Shown here in pieces: positions 9,465 through 18,080 of a stretch of DNA of 64,000 nucleotides. A program made the translations under genes and the position numbers. Under the pieces are notes generated by a model. That model worked only from the letters and a program-made list of their open reading frames with translations, searched no databases and was not told where the DNA came from. Positions within the stretch are counted from its first letter, which is position 1. Each line of letters starts with the position of its first letter. The DNA comes from Roseibacillus persicicus (GTDB lineage Bacteria > Verrucomicrobiota > Verrucomicrobiia > Verrucomicrobiales > Akkermansiaceae), in NCBI RefSeq assembly GCF_014651675.1, contig NZ_BMXI01000001.1:189968-253967 (forward strand), given 5' to 3'.

Positions 9465-10826
9465 ATGCAGAAACCCGTAATCGCCGCAGCCATCGCCCTG
9501 TTTATCCTTGTCGTGGCGGGGGGGCTTTTTCTTGCTTTATCCAAAGAAGAAAGGCCATCGGAGACCGCCGAACTAAAAGTCTACTTCACCTGCGACACCC
9601 ACGGTCGGCTGGAGCCCTGCGGCTGCTTCACGGGACAATTGGGAGGACTGACGCGGGCGCAAACCTGGCTCAAACAAAACCGCGAACCCAATTCCCTCCT
9701 CTTCGATATCGGAGGAGCGATTGGCGGCGAACAGGATTATCACGTGATCCAATATGGCTACATCTTGCAAGCCTACGAGAAAATGGGCTATCAGGCGCTC
9801 AACCTCGGAGCCGGGGAAGCCCGACTTTCCGCCAAGACTTTAAAAGAAGCCACCGCCGCATCGAAGCTCCCCGTTCTGAGCGCTTCTCTGGTCGACTCCC
9901 AAAGCCGCAAGCCCTTGGTCAGTCCCACGACCATCATCGAAGCGGGCGGACGAAAGATTGGTCTCTTAGGAGTGCTTGACCCCCGTTCGGTCCCCTCCCC
10001 TGGCGACGGCCTCACCATTCTTTCTCTCGACGATGCCATCTCGCGTCACTTGCCTACGCTGGCAGCCAAGTGTGATGAGGTCATTCTGTTAGCCTTCACC
10101 ACCGAAGCAGAAATGAAGCGCCTCGCGGAGGAGTTTTACGAAATCACCCTCATCATCGGAGGAGACGTGGGGCAGGCTTCCCAGTTTGCCCAGGAGGTGA
10201 ACCAGTCGCTGGTCGTCTTCACCACCAACGAGGCCCGGACCGTCGGGGAGATTTCCTTCAAGCGGAGAGGCGAGGTGCTCAATAAACAGGACTTCGACAT
10301 CCACATGCTCTACCCCGACGTGAAGCAAGACCCGGAGCTCATCTCTCTTTCCAAGGACTTTAAGAAATACATCAGCACCGCTTCCCTCGAGGTCGACAAT
10401 CCCGACCGCGTGGACCCGGGCGCCATCCCTGGCGTGACCAGCACCGCGCACTATGTCGGCTCCCAAAGCTGCGCCCAATGTCACGCCGAAGAAACCCATA
10501 TCTGGAAAGCTTCGGGGCACGGACATGCCTTCAAGACCTTGGTCGATCGCGGCTCGCAGGCCGACCCCACTTGCATTGGCTGCCACACCGTCGGTTTCGG
10601 GGAGCCCTCGGGCTATCAGCGGGCCTTTGGTAACAGCAAGCTCGTCGATGTGGGCTGCGAATCCTGCCACGGCCCCGGGAGCGAACACGTCCAGAGTTGG
10701 CTAGCCGGGACCAAACCGTCCTTCGAGTTCCGCCCCCTCGGCCCGGGAGATTGCAAGAGCTGTCATCACGGCGAGTTCTCCCGCCCCTTCGATTGGGACA
10801 TCTTTTGGCCCAAAATCGCTCATTGA
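9465..10826 (+). CDS. Metallophosphatase-like / tetraheme cytochrome c554-type fusion
   Basis: A 453-residue exported protein with one N-terminal hydrophobic anchor (about 5-25). Residues about 36-270 resemble the N-terminal metallophosphatase/5'-nucleotidase fold, with TCDTHGR, EPCGC and NLGAGEA at the expected places. The C-terminal 120 residues carry four c-type heme sites (CAQCH, CIGCH, CESCH, CKSCH) and the GPGSEH motif of cytochrome c554-like proteins. It starts 24 bases after the DUF4159 gene and may belong to the same transcript. Heme attachment outside the cytoplasm is expected. Electron partner and substrate are not evident from the sequence. Confidence 0.85.
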   Translation: MQKPVIAAAIALFILVVAGGLFLALSKEERPSETAELKVYFTCDTHGRLEPCGCFTGQLGGLTRAQTWLKQNREPNSLLFDIGGAIGGEQDYHVIQYGYILQAYEKMGYQALNLGAGEARLSAKTLKEATAASKLPVLSASLVDSQSRKPLVSPTTIIEAGGRKIGLLGVLDPRSVPSPGDGLTILSLDDAISRHLPTLAAKCDEVILLAFTTEAEMKRLAEEFYEITLIIGGDVGQASQFAQEVNQSLVVFTTNEARTVGEISFKRRGEVLNKQDFDIHMLYPDVKQDPELISLSKDFKKYISTASLEVDNPDRVDPGAIPGVTSTAHYVGSQSCAQCHAEETHIWKASGHGHAFKTLVDRGSQADPTCIGCHTVGFGEPSGYQRAFGNSKLVDVGCESCHGPGSEHVQSWLAGTKPSFEFRPLGPGDCKSCHHGEFSRPFDWDIFWPKIAH

Positions 10827-10922
10827 TCATTGGAAGCCTCTCTCCCAGCGAGCACCTAACAGCCAACGAAGAGGAAAATTCGACTTTGCCTAAGCAACGG
10901 TCCTGTCACAGTGGGGGTGTTC

Positions 10923-11594
10923 ATGACCTACGTCTTCGGGGATATCCACGGCTGCCTGCATTCCTTCAACACCTTGATAGAGTTACTCTCTCCTGGTGCT
11001 GACGATGTCGTGGTCACCTTGGGCGACTATGTAGACCGTGGTCCAGCCTCCAAAGGAGTGATCGACAGACTCCTGCAGCTGCAAGAGGAGATCAATTTGG
11101 TCACCCTGCGGGGCAATCACGAAATCATGATGGAAGAAGCCCGCAAGGGCCCCCCTGCCTCATCATTTTGGAAGCTCAATGGAGGGATCGAAACGATGGC
11201 TTCCTACGGAGGTCGTTCACTGAAAGATGTCCCGCAGAGTCATTGGGACTTCTTTGATCAGCTTAAACCCCACTATATCGAAGGTGAATTTCTACTCACC
11301 CACGCGACCCCGCCTTTCGATAAGACCGTGGAGGATTGTGACGACGAAGATCTATATTGGTCCCGGTTTCGCGATCTGAAGCCCCGCAAGGACGGACTCT
11401 TTCTGATCTGCGGACACACCCCTCAAGAGGACCGTTCCCCGGCTCTGGAAAGCGGGCACGTCTGCCTCGATACCGGTTGCGTCCACGGAGGCTTTCTAAC
11501 CGCTCTTACGCTGGAGACTGGAGCCTATATCCAGGCTGATGAAAATGGAGAGTTGAGGGATGGAAAATTGGATCTCTCACTACCAAAGTCTTAA
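10923..11594 (+). CDS. PPP-family serine/threonine (or symmetrical) phosphatase
   Basis: A 223-residue metallophosphoesterase of the PPP family. All metal-binding motifs are present in order: GDIHG at residues 6-10, GDYVDRG, RGNHE, LLTHA, GHTP and DTGCVHGG. A GTG at 10911 is possible, but the ATG at 10923 places GDIHG at the usual distance from the start. The family includes bacterial PrpA/PrpB-type protein phosphatases and dinucleotide hydrolases, and I cannot separate these here. The protein has no signal peptide and is cytoplasmic. Its stop codon overlaps the stop of the convergent DUF1287 gene. Confidence 0.9.
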   Translation: MTYVFGDIHGCLHSFNTLIELLSPGADDVVVTLGDYVDRGPASKGVIDRLLQLQEEINLVTLRGNHEIMMEEARKGPPASSFWKLNGGIETMASYGGRSLKDVPQSHWDFFDQLKPHYIEGEFLLTHATPPFDKTVEDCDDEDLYWSRFRDLKPRKDGLFLICGHTPQEDRSPALESGHVCLDTGCVHGGFLTALTLETGAYIQADENGELRDGKLDLSLPKS

Positions 11595-12232
11595 TCCCGA
11601 TAGAACCGGTAGTGGCCCGTGATTGGAAAATCAAAGAGACGATCCTCTTCGCGAGTGCCAGATCCAATGTTGTGAATAACCAAGGGAACTCCACTCCTGC
11701 TCTTCTTATCTGAAACGACCATAATATGAGGCAGCTTGCCAGCAACAGTGCAAGTAACCAGGTCACCAGGCTTGTAGTCGCCGGCCTTCTGCGTGACGGG
11801 CAGCGACATTCCCTTCCGCTTGAAAAATGTTTTCAAATTGGGAACCCGTCGATGATCAATATTTCTATCAGTTCGACTCAAGCCCCAGTTCTTGGGATAG
11901 TGCGAAAAGTTCGCCCGCATATCTTCGTGCACCAGTTTTTGGAGATCCTGCCCTGTCTTTCGCAAAGCTCGGATGACGACATCCGTGCAGACCCCGGTTT
12001 CTTTCGGGACATCTCCGTTCGGATACTCCATTGACACATAGTCTGGCACGTATCGGATAGTTACGCCGATTTGCCCGCGAGCAGCAGTAGCGATGGCACT
12101 ATTCTTTTCAGCCGCTGTGCTCTCAGTTCTCGCCTCATCTTGGCCCTGACAAAACCCTGCAAAGAGGAATAAATAAAGAAGCGAACAGATCGCTCTTCTC
12201 CTACAGATAGTCGGACTCGAAAAACTGTTCAC
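11591..12232 (-). CDS. DUF1287 exported protein
   Basis: A 213-residue protein with a signal peptide (hydrophobic part about 14-30, ending near FCQGQ). The DUF1287 pattern is strong: QIGVTIRYVPDYV, YPNGDVP, GVCTDVVIRALR, DLQKLVHEDM, NIDHRRVPNL, GDLVTC, LPHIMVVSD and HNIGSG. A conserved cysteine and histidines suggest an NlpC/P60-like hydrolase fold, which is inference. It begins with GTG and overlaps the preceding stop by one base, so it is the last gene of the long secretion/pilus operon. A cell-wall role during assembly would fit but is not shown. Confidence 0.85.
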   Translation of the reverse strand: MNSFSSPTICRRRAICSLLYLFLFAGFCQGQDEARTESTAAEKNSAIATAARGQIGVTIRYVPDYVSMEYPNGDVPKETGVCTDVVIRALRKTGQDLQKLVHEDMRANFSHYPKNWGLSRTDRNIDHRRVPNLKTFFKRKGMSLPVTQKAGDYKPGDLVTCTVAGKLPHIMVVSDKKSRSGVPLVIHNIGSGTREEDRLFDFPITGHYRFYRD

Positions 12233-12708
12233 TAGTAATCACTAGTCCAAGAATCAACCGGAGGCAAGAGAGGATGGGATTCGGCCTCCCCCTCTGATTT
12301 GACTCTTACAAAACGGCTCTCGGTTGCTCGCAGAGGACGAAATGACTCTGCTTGTGTCTCGATCTTGAATCCCAAGGAAGTCTGCTCTCTCTCCAATCGC
12401 TCCATCAGCAAATCGTGAGAGTTCTGCCGAGACTTAAGCACCGCAATCTCGGTATTCATATCGCGGATGATCTCCTTCAGCCCCTCATTGCTTTTTTCCA
12501 AGTCGGTACGGAAAGTTTCCTTCACATCGAGAATCGCGGACTCGACCCTCTCTCCCACTTCGGCGACTTCAACCCGCTGAACTTCTTCTTCCTTTTCTTC
12601 GTGGAAAGTGGCGACCTGCTTCTCCACCTCATTGTAGTGATTGAAACCGATGGAAGCCATCCCGCCGAGGGACATGGCCGAACTGATAATGATCAACTGT
12701 GGGCTCAT
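12232..12708 (-). CDS. Small coiled-coil protein, operon tail
   Basis: A 158-residue protein that I do not recognise. It opens with a hydrophobic stretch (LIIISSAMSLGGMASIGF) that could anchor it or act as an export signal. Most of the rest (about 28-120) is charged, heptad-like coiled coil rich in glutamate and lysine. The C-terminus is not conserved in any way I can name. Its start lies 5 bases after the preceding gene and its stop overlaps the DUF1287 start. Position in the secretion operon suggests an envelope structural or accessory role. Confidence 0.7.
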   Translation of the reverse strand: MSPQLIIISSAMSLGGMASIGFNHYNEVEKQVATFHEEKEEEVQRVEVAEVGERVESAILDVKETFRTDLEKSNEGLKEIIRDMNTEIAVLKSRQNSHDLLMERLEREQTSLGFKIETQAESFRPLRATESRFVRVKSEGEAESHPLLPPVDSWTSDY

Positions 12709-12713
12709 AGAAT

Positions 12714-13121
12714 TTACTTGGATTCGGTTGGGTCAGGGAGGGAAAGGAGAAGTTGCTTCAGCCGCGCCAAAACGGCACTCATCTCCTCGGAAGTGTGAGA
12801 AATATTAGAGTTCTGATCTTCCAGAAGCTCTTTCAAGTCAGAACCAGCCTTCACCTTACCGGGGTTCGACACCGAGAACTTCGGCTGATCATCGTGCTGT
12901 GGTTTCAGAACAAAAGGCTTCAGGAACAGTCGCTTCTCGTCTCCATTTTTGAGGGTCACAATCTTCTCTATCGCGGGAGCTTCCGTGAGCTCCACAACCT
13001 CCCAGCCCTCCGGCACCTCTCCTACAACCCGAAACTCGGGAGACGGTTCTTCTTCCTTCGCCTTTTCAGAAGCCGCTAGTGAAGCGGCCGCAAGCAGGAG
13101 GGTTATCGAGATCGTTTTCAA
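12714..13121 (-). CDS. Small exported protein of unknown function
   Basis: A 135-residue protein with a typical signal peptide (MKTISITLLLAAASLAAS). The mature part is short and hydrophilic, with a beta-rich central section (GWEVVELTEA, EKIVTLKNGDEKRLFLKPF) and a helical C-terminus. No family is recognised. It lies between two other unknown envelope proteins at the end of the secretion/pilus operon, 21 bases after the upstream stop and 5 bases before the next start. It is likely periplasmic. Confidence 0.7.
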   Translation of the reverse strand: MKTISITLLLAAASLAASEKAKEEEPSPEFRVVGEVPEGWEVVELTEAPAIEKIVTLKNGDEKRLFLKPFVLKPQHDDQPKFSVSNPGKVKAGSDLKELLEDQNSNISHTSEEMSAVLARLKQLLLSLPDPTESK

Positions 13122-13142
13122 AGTCGAAAAGGTTAAAATAGT

Positions 13143-13925
13143 TTACTTGGAAAGACTCAGACTCGCTTCGTCCAGCAAGACCTCCTTCGGAACTGAACCA
13201 GACACGAGACGGTTCCAGTCTTCCAAGAGCTGAACACCATTCGCTTGCACAGCACGAACTTGCTCAAGATGGAGTTCAATCTCTTCCGCGAGACGTTGGG
13301 CTTCCACGATGGAACTTTCGTTCCAGGAAAGCATATTTTCAGGATAAAGCACGGGCAGCGAAACTGTGAATTCTTCCAGCTCACCATTTAGGGATTCCAC
13401 TTGAACAATTTGTTCAACCCCGAGAGTCGTCGACTGCATGGCCGGCGGCGCTTCCCGGTCCGAGTTGGCCGCGAGCGGCTGTAATCCGGGAAGGTTTTCT
13501 CCGGGAATCATCATTTCATCTGGAAATGGTGATAACTCCTCCTCGGCCACCATCGGAGGGGCTTCGGTAGAAGGTTCTGCGGCGCCAACAGCTGGGACAA
13601 CAGCTCCCATCGCCGGGGTCACGGACTCAACCACCACCGGCTTCGTGAGATAGAGAAAAAAGAAAACCCCAGTCAAGGCTGTGCTCAGAAACAAAAGCGG
13701 AGGATAGAAACGAGATAGAGATTTGGCTTCCAGCTTTTCCGTATTTGCATGGGGCACAGCTCGCCCTTCTACAGCGATCGGAAGAGGTTCGTTCCAACGG
13801 CGCACCGGAAAAGGCTCCACCTTGGATGATTCATTCGTATCGATTAACTCGGTACTCTGGTCCAGACGACGAATTCGGTATCCTTCAGCGCTCATATCGG
13901 GTTGCGTAAATGATTTCAACATCAC
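13143..13925 (-). CDS. Single-pass membrane protein of unknown function
   Basis: A 260-residue protein with about 75 cytoplasmic residues, one membrane helix near 76-96 (LLFLSTALTGVFFFLYLTKP), a low-complexity Pro/Ala/Glu linker (about 100-165) and a helical C-terminal domain. This bitopic layout recalls accessory proteins of pilus or type II secretion platforms such as GspC or PilN, but I see no diagnostic motif. The start at 13925 overlaps the upstream gene by 41 bases; an internal ATG at 13895 (MSAEGYRIRRL) would shorten the overlap to 11 bases and is a serious alternative. Confidence 0.68.
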   Translation of the reverse strand: MMLKSFTQPDMSAEGYRIRRLDQSTELIDTNESSKVEPFPVRRWNEPLPIAVEGRAVPHANTEKLEAKSLSRFYPPLLFLSTALTGVFFFLYLTKPVVVESVTPAMGAVVPAVGAAEPSTEAPPMVAEEELSPFPDEMMIPGENLPGLQPLAANSDREAPPAMQSTTLGVEQIVQVESLNGELEEFTVSLPVLYPENMLSWNESSIVEAQRLAEEIELHLEQVRAVQANGVQLLEDWNRLVSGSVPKEVLLDEASLSLSK

Positions 13926-14343
13926 TTGATGATGTTGGAAATTTGGTAATGGTTAATAGCTTGGCGTTGATCACCAGATGTCTTACGACTTCTCCCTGAT
14001 CTGAAAAAGCCTGCACCCCGGGGCTTAGGTTTTCCCCATCGACATCGAAGACCCCACCACTGCGGTAGATCTGAAAGGCCAGAAAATCCTCATCCTGTCC
14101 CTCGGGACTTAATCGGATATCGATTCCATCGGTAAAGACTCGAAGAATAAGCTCGCCCTTATTCACCTCCGTAGTTTCACCCAGTCTGGTGACCACGGAT
14201 TTGGTGACCTGAAACGAACCAATCTCACGAAACACACTTTCCTCTTGTCCAGCAAGAGGCGTCAAAGAAGGAAGAAGCTCTTCCTCTCCCAAACAAGTCA
14301 ATGCTCCCAAACAGAAAGCAAATATGAGATTAGCTTTCATCAT
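13885..14343 (-). CDS. Small exported protein of unknown function
   Basis: A 152-residue protein with a signal peptide (NLIFAFCLGALTCLGEE) and a mostly beta-rich mature part. It starts at an ATGATGA that overlaps the stop of the upstream pseudopilin gene; either ATG (14343 or 14340) could be used. The 3' end overlaps the next gene, whose exact start is uncertain. No family is recognised. A beta-sandwich protein of the periplasm or pilus base would fit its place in the operon, but that is a guess. Confidence 0.7.
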   Translation of the reverse strand: MMKANLIFAFCLGALTCLGEEELLPSLTPLAGQEESVFREIGSFQVTKSVVTRLGETTEVNKGELILRVFTDGIDIRLSPEGQDEDFLAFQIYRSGGVFDVDGENLSPGVQAFSDQGEVVRHLVINAKLLTITKFPTSSSDVEIIYATRYER

Positions 14344-14756
14344 TTACCAACATCCCATAATGAATCTTGTGACGAACCGGACGGGTCATAGACATCACCA
14401 CCACTAGTTCGACATACCGGAGGAGAAACGCTCACATCAATTGTGAGAGTCTTCCCTTCCAAATCCTCAACTGTCGGCAATGCGGTTGGGCTACCGGGCA
14501 AATAGCCTGCCACTTCTGCCACGGTCAGAGTGCCGACCGCACGTTGAGGGTTGTTTGCTAGAAAATCTATCTGCGCAACCTCAACTTCCCGTAGCAGACT
14601 GGAAGCTTCCTTGGCCTTCTGCCAGTCACCTATCGAACCAGCGGATGCGAAAAATGCCCCAGTTAAACTTAGGAGAATCAAGATGACCACAGTCATCTCG
14701 ATCAAAGTCAAACCCCGACTCTTATCTCGACTTCGTGACTCTCGACGCAATTTCAT
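14340..14756 (-). CDS. Type II secretion / type IV pilus pseudopilin
   Basis: A 138-residue pseudopilin. The 15-residue basic leader ends in glycine, followed by LTLIEMTVVILILLSL, the class III prepilin signature with glutamate at +5. Cleavage by a prepilin peptidase is expected between G15 and L16. The C-terminal part is short, has two cysteines at most and no clear WGxP motif of GspG. It is the second pseudopilin in the operon; the more likely major subunit is at 23393-23845. It may act as a minor or tip pseudopilin. Confidence 0.88.
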   Translation of the reverse strand: MKLRRESRSRDKSRGLTLIEMTVVILILLSLTGAFFASAGSIGDWQKAKEASSLLREVEVAQIDFLANNPQRAVGTLTVAEVAGYLPGSPTALPTVEDLEGKTLTIDVSVSPPVCRTSGGDVYDPSGSSQDSLWDVGK

Positions 14757-14820
14757 GCCAAGAGACTATCAAAGAAGCCGAAATATTAAACAAATTTTTT
14801 AAAAAATCAAATGAGCGATT

Positions 14821-15243
14821 TTAAGGTTCTCCCGTCTCCATGAAGAGCGCCACTGCTCCCCTAAGATTTTCCACAAAAACCTCATCGTTGCTCATCGTCT
14901 TTACCAACTTGAGAGCCCCAAACGTGAGTCCCATGAATGAGAACATCCAGAACACATTCAGCAGGACACTCCCCCCTTTCGGCGCGATGAGTGGCTTCAG
15001 AGGGGTCTTTTTCTCAACGACTTGAGTCGCAAACATGAGTCCCTCTTCATTCATCTTTTTGACAATCTGATCCGACGAGCGATTCGAGCGGGCAATCAGG
15101 CGATAGCGATATTTGCTCGTTGGGCTATTAGGGAGCTCCCTCACCTTCACCCCGGACGGCACCTTCTCCGGCAAACGAAGGCAATAGAAATGAGTTTCGA
15201 GAAGAAAAGTTTCACGAAGCCAATGATCGACTGGAGTGAGCAT
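14821..15243 (-). CDS. Single-pass membrane protein of unknown function
   Basis: A 140-residue protein I do not recognise. The first 90 residues are mixed and probably cytoplasmic. A membrane helix lies near 93-113 (VLLNVFWMFSFMGLTFGALK) and about 27 residues follow. It starts 13 bases after the GspF/PilC stop and is followed by the pseudopilin gene after 64 bases. Its place between the platform protein and a pseudopilin suggests an inner-membrane accessory factor. Confidence 0.65.
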   Translation of the reverse strand: MLTPVDHWLRETFLLETHFYCLRLPEKVPSGVKVRELPNSPTSKYRYRLIARSNRSSDQIVKKMNEEGLMFATQVVEKKTPLKPLIAPKGGSVLLNVFWMFSFMGLTFGALKLVKTMSNDEVFVENLRGAVALFMETGEP

Positions 15244-15256
15244 AGTATTAGGGTGG

Positions 15257-16393
15257 TTAGAATCCGGAGTTCATCATCTTCGGCCCCATCATGAAGATAG
15301 GCATGAAGGTTCCGATGAAGACAGAGGCGATCAACATGACCGCAATAACGAGAACCAGAAGGTTGAGCATGTTGGTGAAGTCGCTCATATGATTCTGAGC
15401 TTCTTCTTCCAGCATCTCGGAGAGGAGCTTCAACTGCACGTCCAGGGACGCGGTGCGCTCGCCAATCGCCAACATGTGGACCACCTGGTCGTCAGCGGAG
15501 GTGTACTTTCCAAATGCAGTCGTGATGGGAACACCAGTGTGTTCGTACTTGTCTGCAGCTGTGAGCAACTCTTTGTAAAAGGGAGTTCGCTTTACACTAT
15601 TCGCGGAAACCCGGATGGACTTAGCCAAGTTAATTCCGTTCGAGTAGAGCAACTCCATCGTGCCAAGGAACGTCGACTGTCTCAAGGTCATTACCAACAG
15701 ACGAAAGGTTCGCCACTTGGACATCAGGATCACCATCGCGAAATTTCGGACTTTATCAACGAAGGCAACTGTACAAATTGCCGCGATAAAGAGCGGCAAA
15801 GCAAACATCCAAACATCCTGCGTAAAATGGCTCACCTTGAAGGCAATCGCGGTGAAGCCATCGGGCTCTTGGCCGACATCTGTCAACATCTCCTCCACCT
15901 GAGGCACGATCTTCACCTGCGCCATAATGAATGCTCCGATGAGAATCGAAATCACGATCGACGGCATGATGGTCGCTTTGCGAATGGCTGCCTCAAAAAC
16001 CAGGTCGGACTTAATCCGCTTGGCCAATGCGGTGAACGCCCGGTCCAATTGTCCGGAATCCGAACCGGCCTGAATCAGGCCTAAGGTCATGTCGTTGAAG
16101 CGCCCCGTTTTACGGAACGCCTCTTGAATTGTCACCCCTGCGGTAATCTCCCGATTGACCTTCATCAGGTCGGAGGAAAGAACCTTGTCAGGAAGACCCT
16201 GGGCGTAGAAGCGAACGGCATCAGCGGTGTTGATCTGAGCTTTCAGCATCGAACCTATGCCGCGAAACATCTGGAGCTGCTCCTTCTTTTTAAGCAGTTT
16301 GGGACCTTTTGACCCAAACGAGAATAGAGGTTTCGCAGCCGGCTTGGCTTTACGAACAGAAGTAGTTTGGCTTGCTGTTGTGGTGCTATTCAT
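15257..16393 (-). CDS. GspF/PilC-type inner-membrane platform protein
   Basis: A 378-residue polytopic protein of the type II secretion/type IV pilus F family. After a basic N-terminus come two repeated halves, each with a helical cytoplasmic domain; FRGIGSMLKAQI and FLGTMELLYSNGINLAKSI mark the two halves. Membrane helices lie near 187-210, 240-262 and 345-370. The C-terminus (VLVIAVMLIASVFIGTFMPI) is typical. The family anchors the assembly ATPase and the growing pseudopilus in the inner membrane. The gene overlaps the GspE/PilB gene by 8 bases. Confidence 0.92.
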   Translation of the reverse strand: MNSTTTASQTTSVRKAKPAAKPLFSFGSKGPKLLKKKEQLQMFRGIGSMLKAQINTADAVRFYAQGLPDKVLSSDLMKVNREITAGVTIQEAFRKTGRFNDMTLGLIQAGSDSGQLDRAFTALAKRIKSDLVFEAAIRKATIMPSIVISILIGAFIMAQVKIVPQVEEMLTDVGQEPDGFTAIAFKVSHFTQDVWMFALPLFIAAICTVAFVDKVRNFAMVILMSKWRTFRLLVMTLRQSTFLGTMELLYSNGINLAKSIRVSANSVKRTPFYKELLTAADKYEHTGVPITTAFGKYTSADDQVVHMLAIGERTASLDVQLKLLSEMLEEEAQNHMSDFTNMLNLLVLVIAVMLIASVFIGTFMPIFMMGPKMMNSGF

Positions 16394-18080
16394 CGGTATA
16401 AGTCATGTCAATAACCTTACTTAAGGCAGCAAGATCGGTTTTACCTTCCGCCAGACTCTTCAGTCCACTCTTGCGCAAGTTAGGCAATTTGCCCTCTTCT
16501 TGAACCCTCAATTCCAATTCATATGGAGTCAGGGTTCCCTTGGAAAGTTCATCAGAAATTTTTGGGGTAATTGGAATAATCTCCAGGATTGCAGAGCGTC
16601 CGGAATATCCGCTCTGTCTGCACTCCGAGCACCCCCCCTTCAACGCCTTATAGACGGTTCGATCCGCCCACTCTTCGCCGAGATTGAAGATGCGTCGCTC
16701 TCTCTCGCCAATCCCATCCATCTTTTGTTTGCAATGAGGACAAAGAACTTTGAGAAGACGTTGCGCACAAGCGGCTTTCAGCGTCTGAGCAATCTTCCAT
16801 CGCTCGATTCCCAACTGCTCGAAACGTTCGATAATCTGCGATGCCCGAGGGGTGTGAATGGTGGTGAGAACCTTGTGCCCGGTTACCGCCGCTTCCACGG
16901 CAAGCTCCGCCGACTCCAAGTCACGAACCTCACCCATTAGAATAATATCGGGGTCACTCCGCATGAATGAAGTAATCATCGGCTTGAACTCGTCGGCATT
17001 CTTCAAGTCGCAATGCGTCACCCCGGCAATCTCATCCTCCACAGGGTTTTCCAGGGTCAAGATGTTCACTTCCGGACGGTTCAGCTCCCGCAACATAGCG
17101 TTTAGCGTAGTCGACTTACCAGAACCGGTGGGACCACTCATTACGATAATCCCCGCTGGGACCTTCATCACCCGGTCCAACTCGAACAAAGTTTCATCGT
17201 CAAAGGCAAGAGAGCCTTTCCCCAAGGTGACATTGATATGACTCTTGTCCAAGAGTCGCATCGTCACGTGATAACCACGGTAGGTGCGGTGCCGCTCGTA
17301 ACGAATATCAATTGGGCGATGGAAATAGGAAATAGTGAAACGGCCCGAAATCCCCGGCTGAGTATTACGCGTCTCCGTTGGCAGCTTCATCAAGCTTAGA
17401 AAGAAGGCATCAATACGATCCTTCAGCTTCATGGGAACCTCTATCTTATCTCCCAAGTCTCCATCGACCCGGAAGCAATAGTAGAAGACCTCTTTCTCTA
17501 CCTTAAAGTGAATATCCGATGCGCGAAGCTTGGTTGCGGTCGAGAGAATTGTCGCTGCCAAGTTGGCGATCGGCTCATCATACTCGGTGGTGACATTGAA
17601 GTCCTGGATCTTATCGTCGTCGTCCTCGACCTCAATTCCCTCCAACTCCGATTGGTTGGGACCAGCCGCACCAGAAAGACGCTCAATCGCTCCGCTAATT
17701 TCCGACGAGGTGGTAACGACCTTTTCAATCCGATAGTCTGGAAAGCGAAGAGAAAGATACTCATCCGGCAACTGTGACCAAGGATTGGCAATCGCCACCA
17801 AGAGAGCGCCATCGGTAACACAAATCGGGGTAAAGCCCTCCCGCGTCAAGATGGCAGGATCGCACTTCTCCAACAGAGCGGGATCGCAGAACTCGGCTAG
17901 CTTTGGTAAGAATGCCAATCCGTTGATCTCCGCGACAGCGGCCATAAAGACGGGACGTGTCACTCGGTTGGCAATCTGGTCGTGAGTCAGGGTGCCATGG
18001 GTAGCGTCATGGGTGCCCAAGCAGGTAATAATCTGCTTGCTGACGACGTCGTTAAACTTGATTCCATCAAATTCAATCAT
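16386..18080 (-). CDS. GspE/PilB-type assembly ATPase
   Basis: A 564-residue secretion/pilus assembly ATPase. I chose the ATG at 18080, which overlaps the upstream stop as TAATG; a frame open to 18113 lies inside the previous gene. An N-terminal GspE-type domain is followed by the ASDIHF motif, Walker A GPTGSGKST, the Walker B segment DPDIILMGEVRD, the His box TGHKVLTTIHT and a zinc-binding CPHC...CSEC pair, all typical of GspE/PilB. It powers pseudopilus extension together with the adjacent F-type protein. GspE and PilB cannot be separated on sequence alone here. Confidence 0.95.
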   Translation of the reverse strand: MIEFDGIKFNDVVSKQIITCLGTHDATHGTLTHDQIANRVTRPVFMAAVAEINGLAFLPKLAEFCDPALLEKCDPAILTREGFTPICVTDGALLVAIANPWSQLPDEYLSLRFPDYRIEKVVTTSSEISGAIERLSGAAGPNQSELEGIEVEDDDDKIQDFNVTTEYDEPIANLAATILSTATKLRASDIHFKVEKEVFYYCFRVDGDLGDKIEVPMKLKDRIDAFFLSLMKLPTETRNTQPGISGRFTISYFHRPIDIRYERHRTYRGYHVTMRLLDKSHINVTLGKGSLAFDDETLFELDRVMKVPAGIIVMSGPTGSGKSTTLNAMLRELNRPEVNILTLENPVEDEIAGVTHCDLKNADEFKPMITSFMRSDPDIILMGEVRDLESAELAVEAAVTGHKVLTTIHTPRASQIIERFEQLGIERWKIAQTLKAACAQRLLKVLCPHCKQKMDGIGERERRIFNLGEEWADRTVYKALKGGCSECRQSGYSGRSAILEIIPITPKISDELSKGTLTPYELELRVQEEGKLPNLRKSGLKSLAEGKTDLAALSKVIDMTYTDE

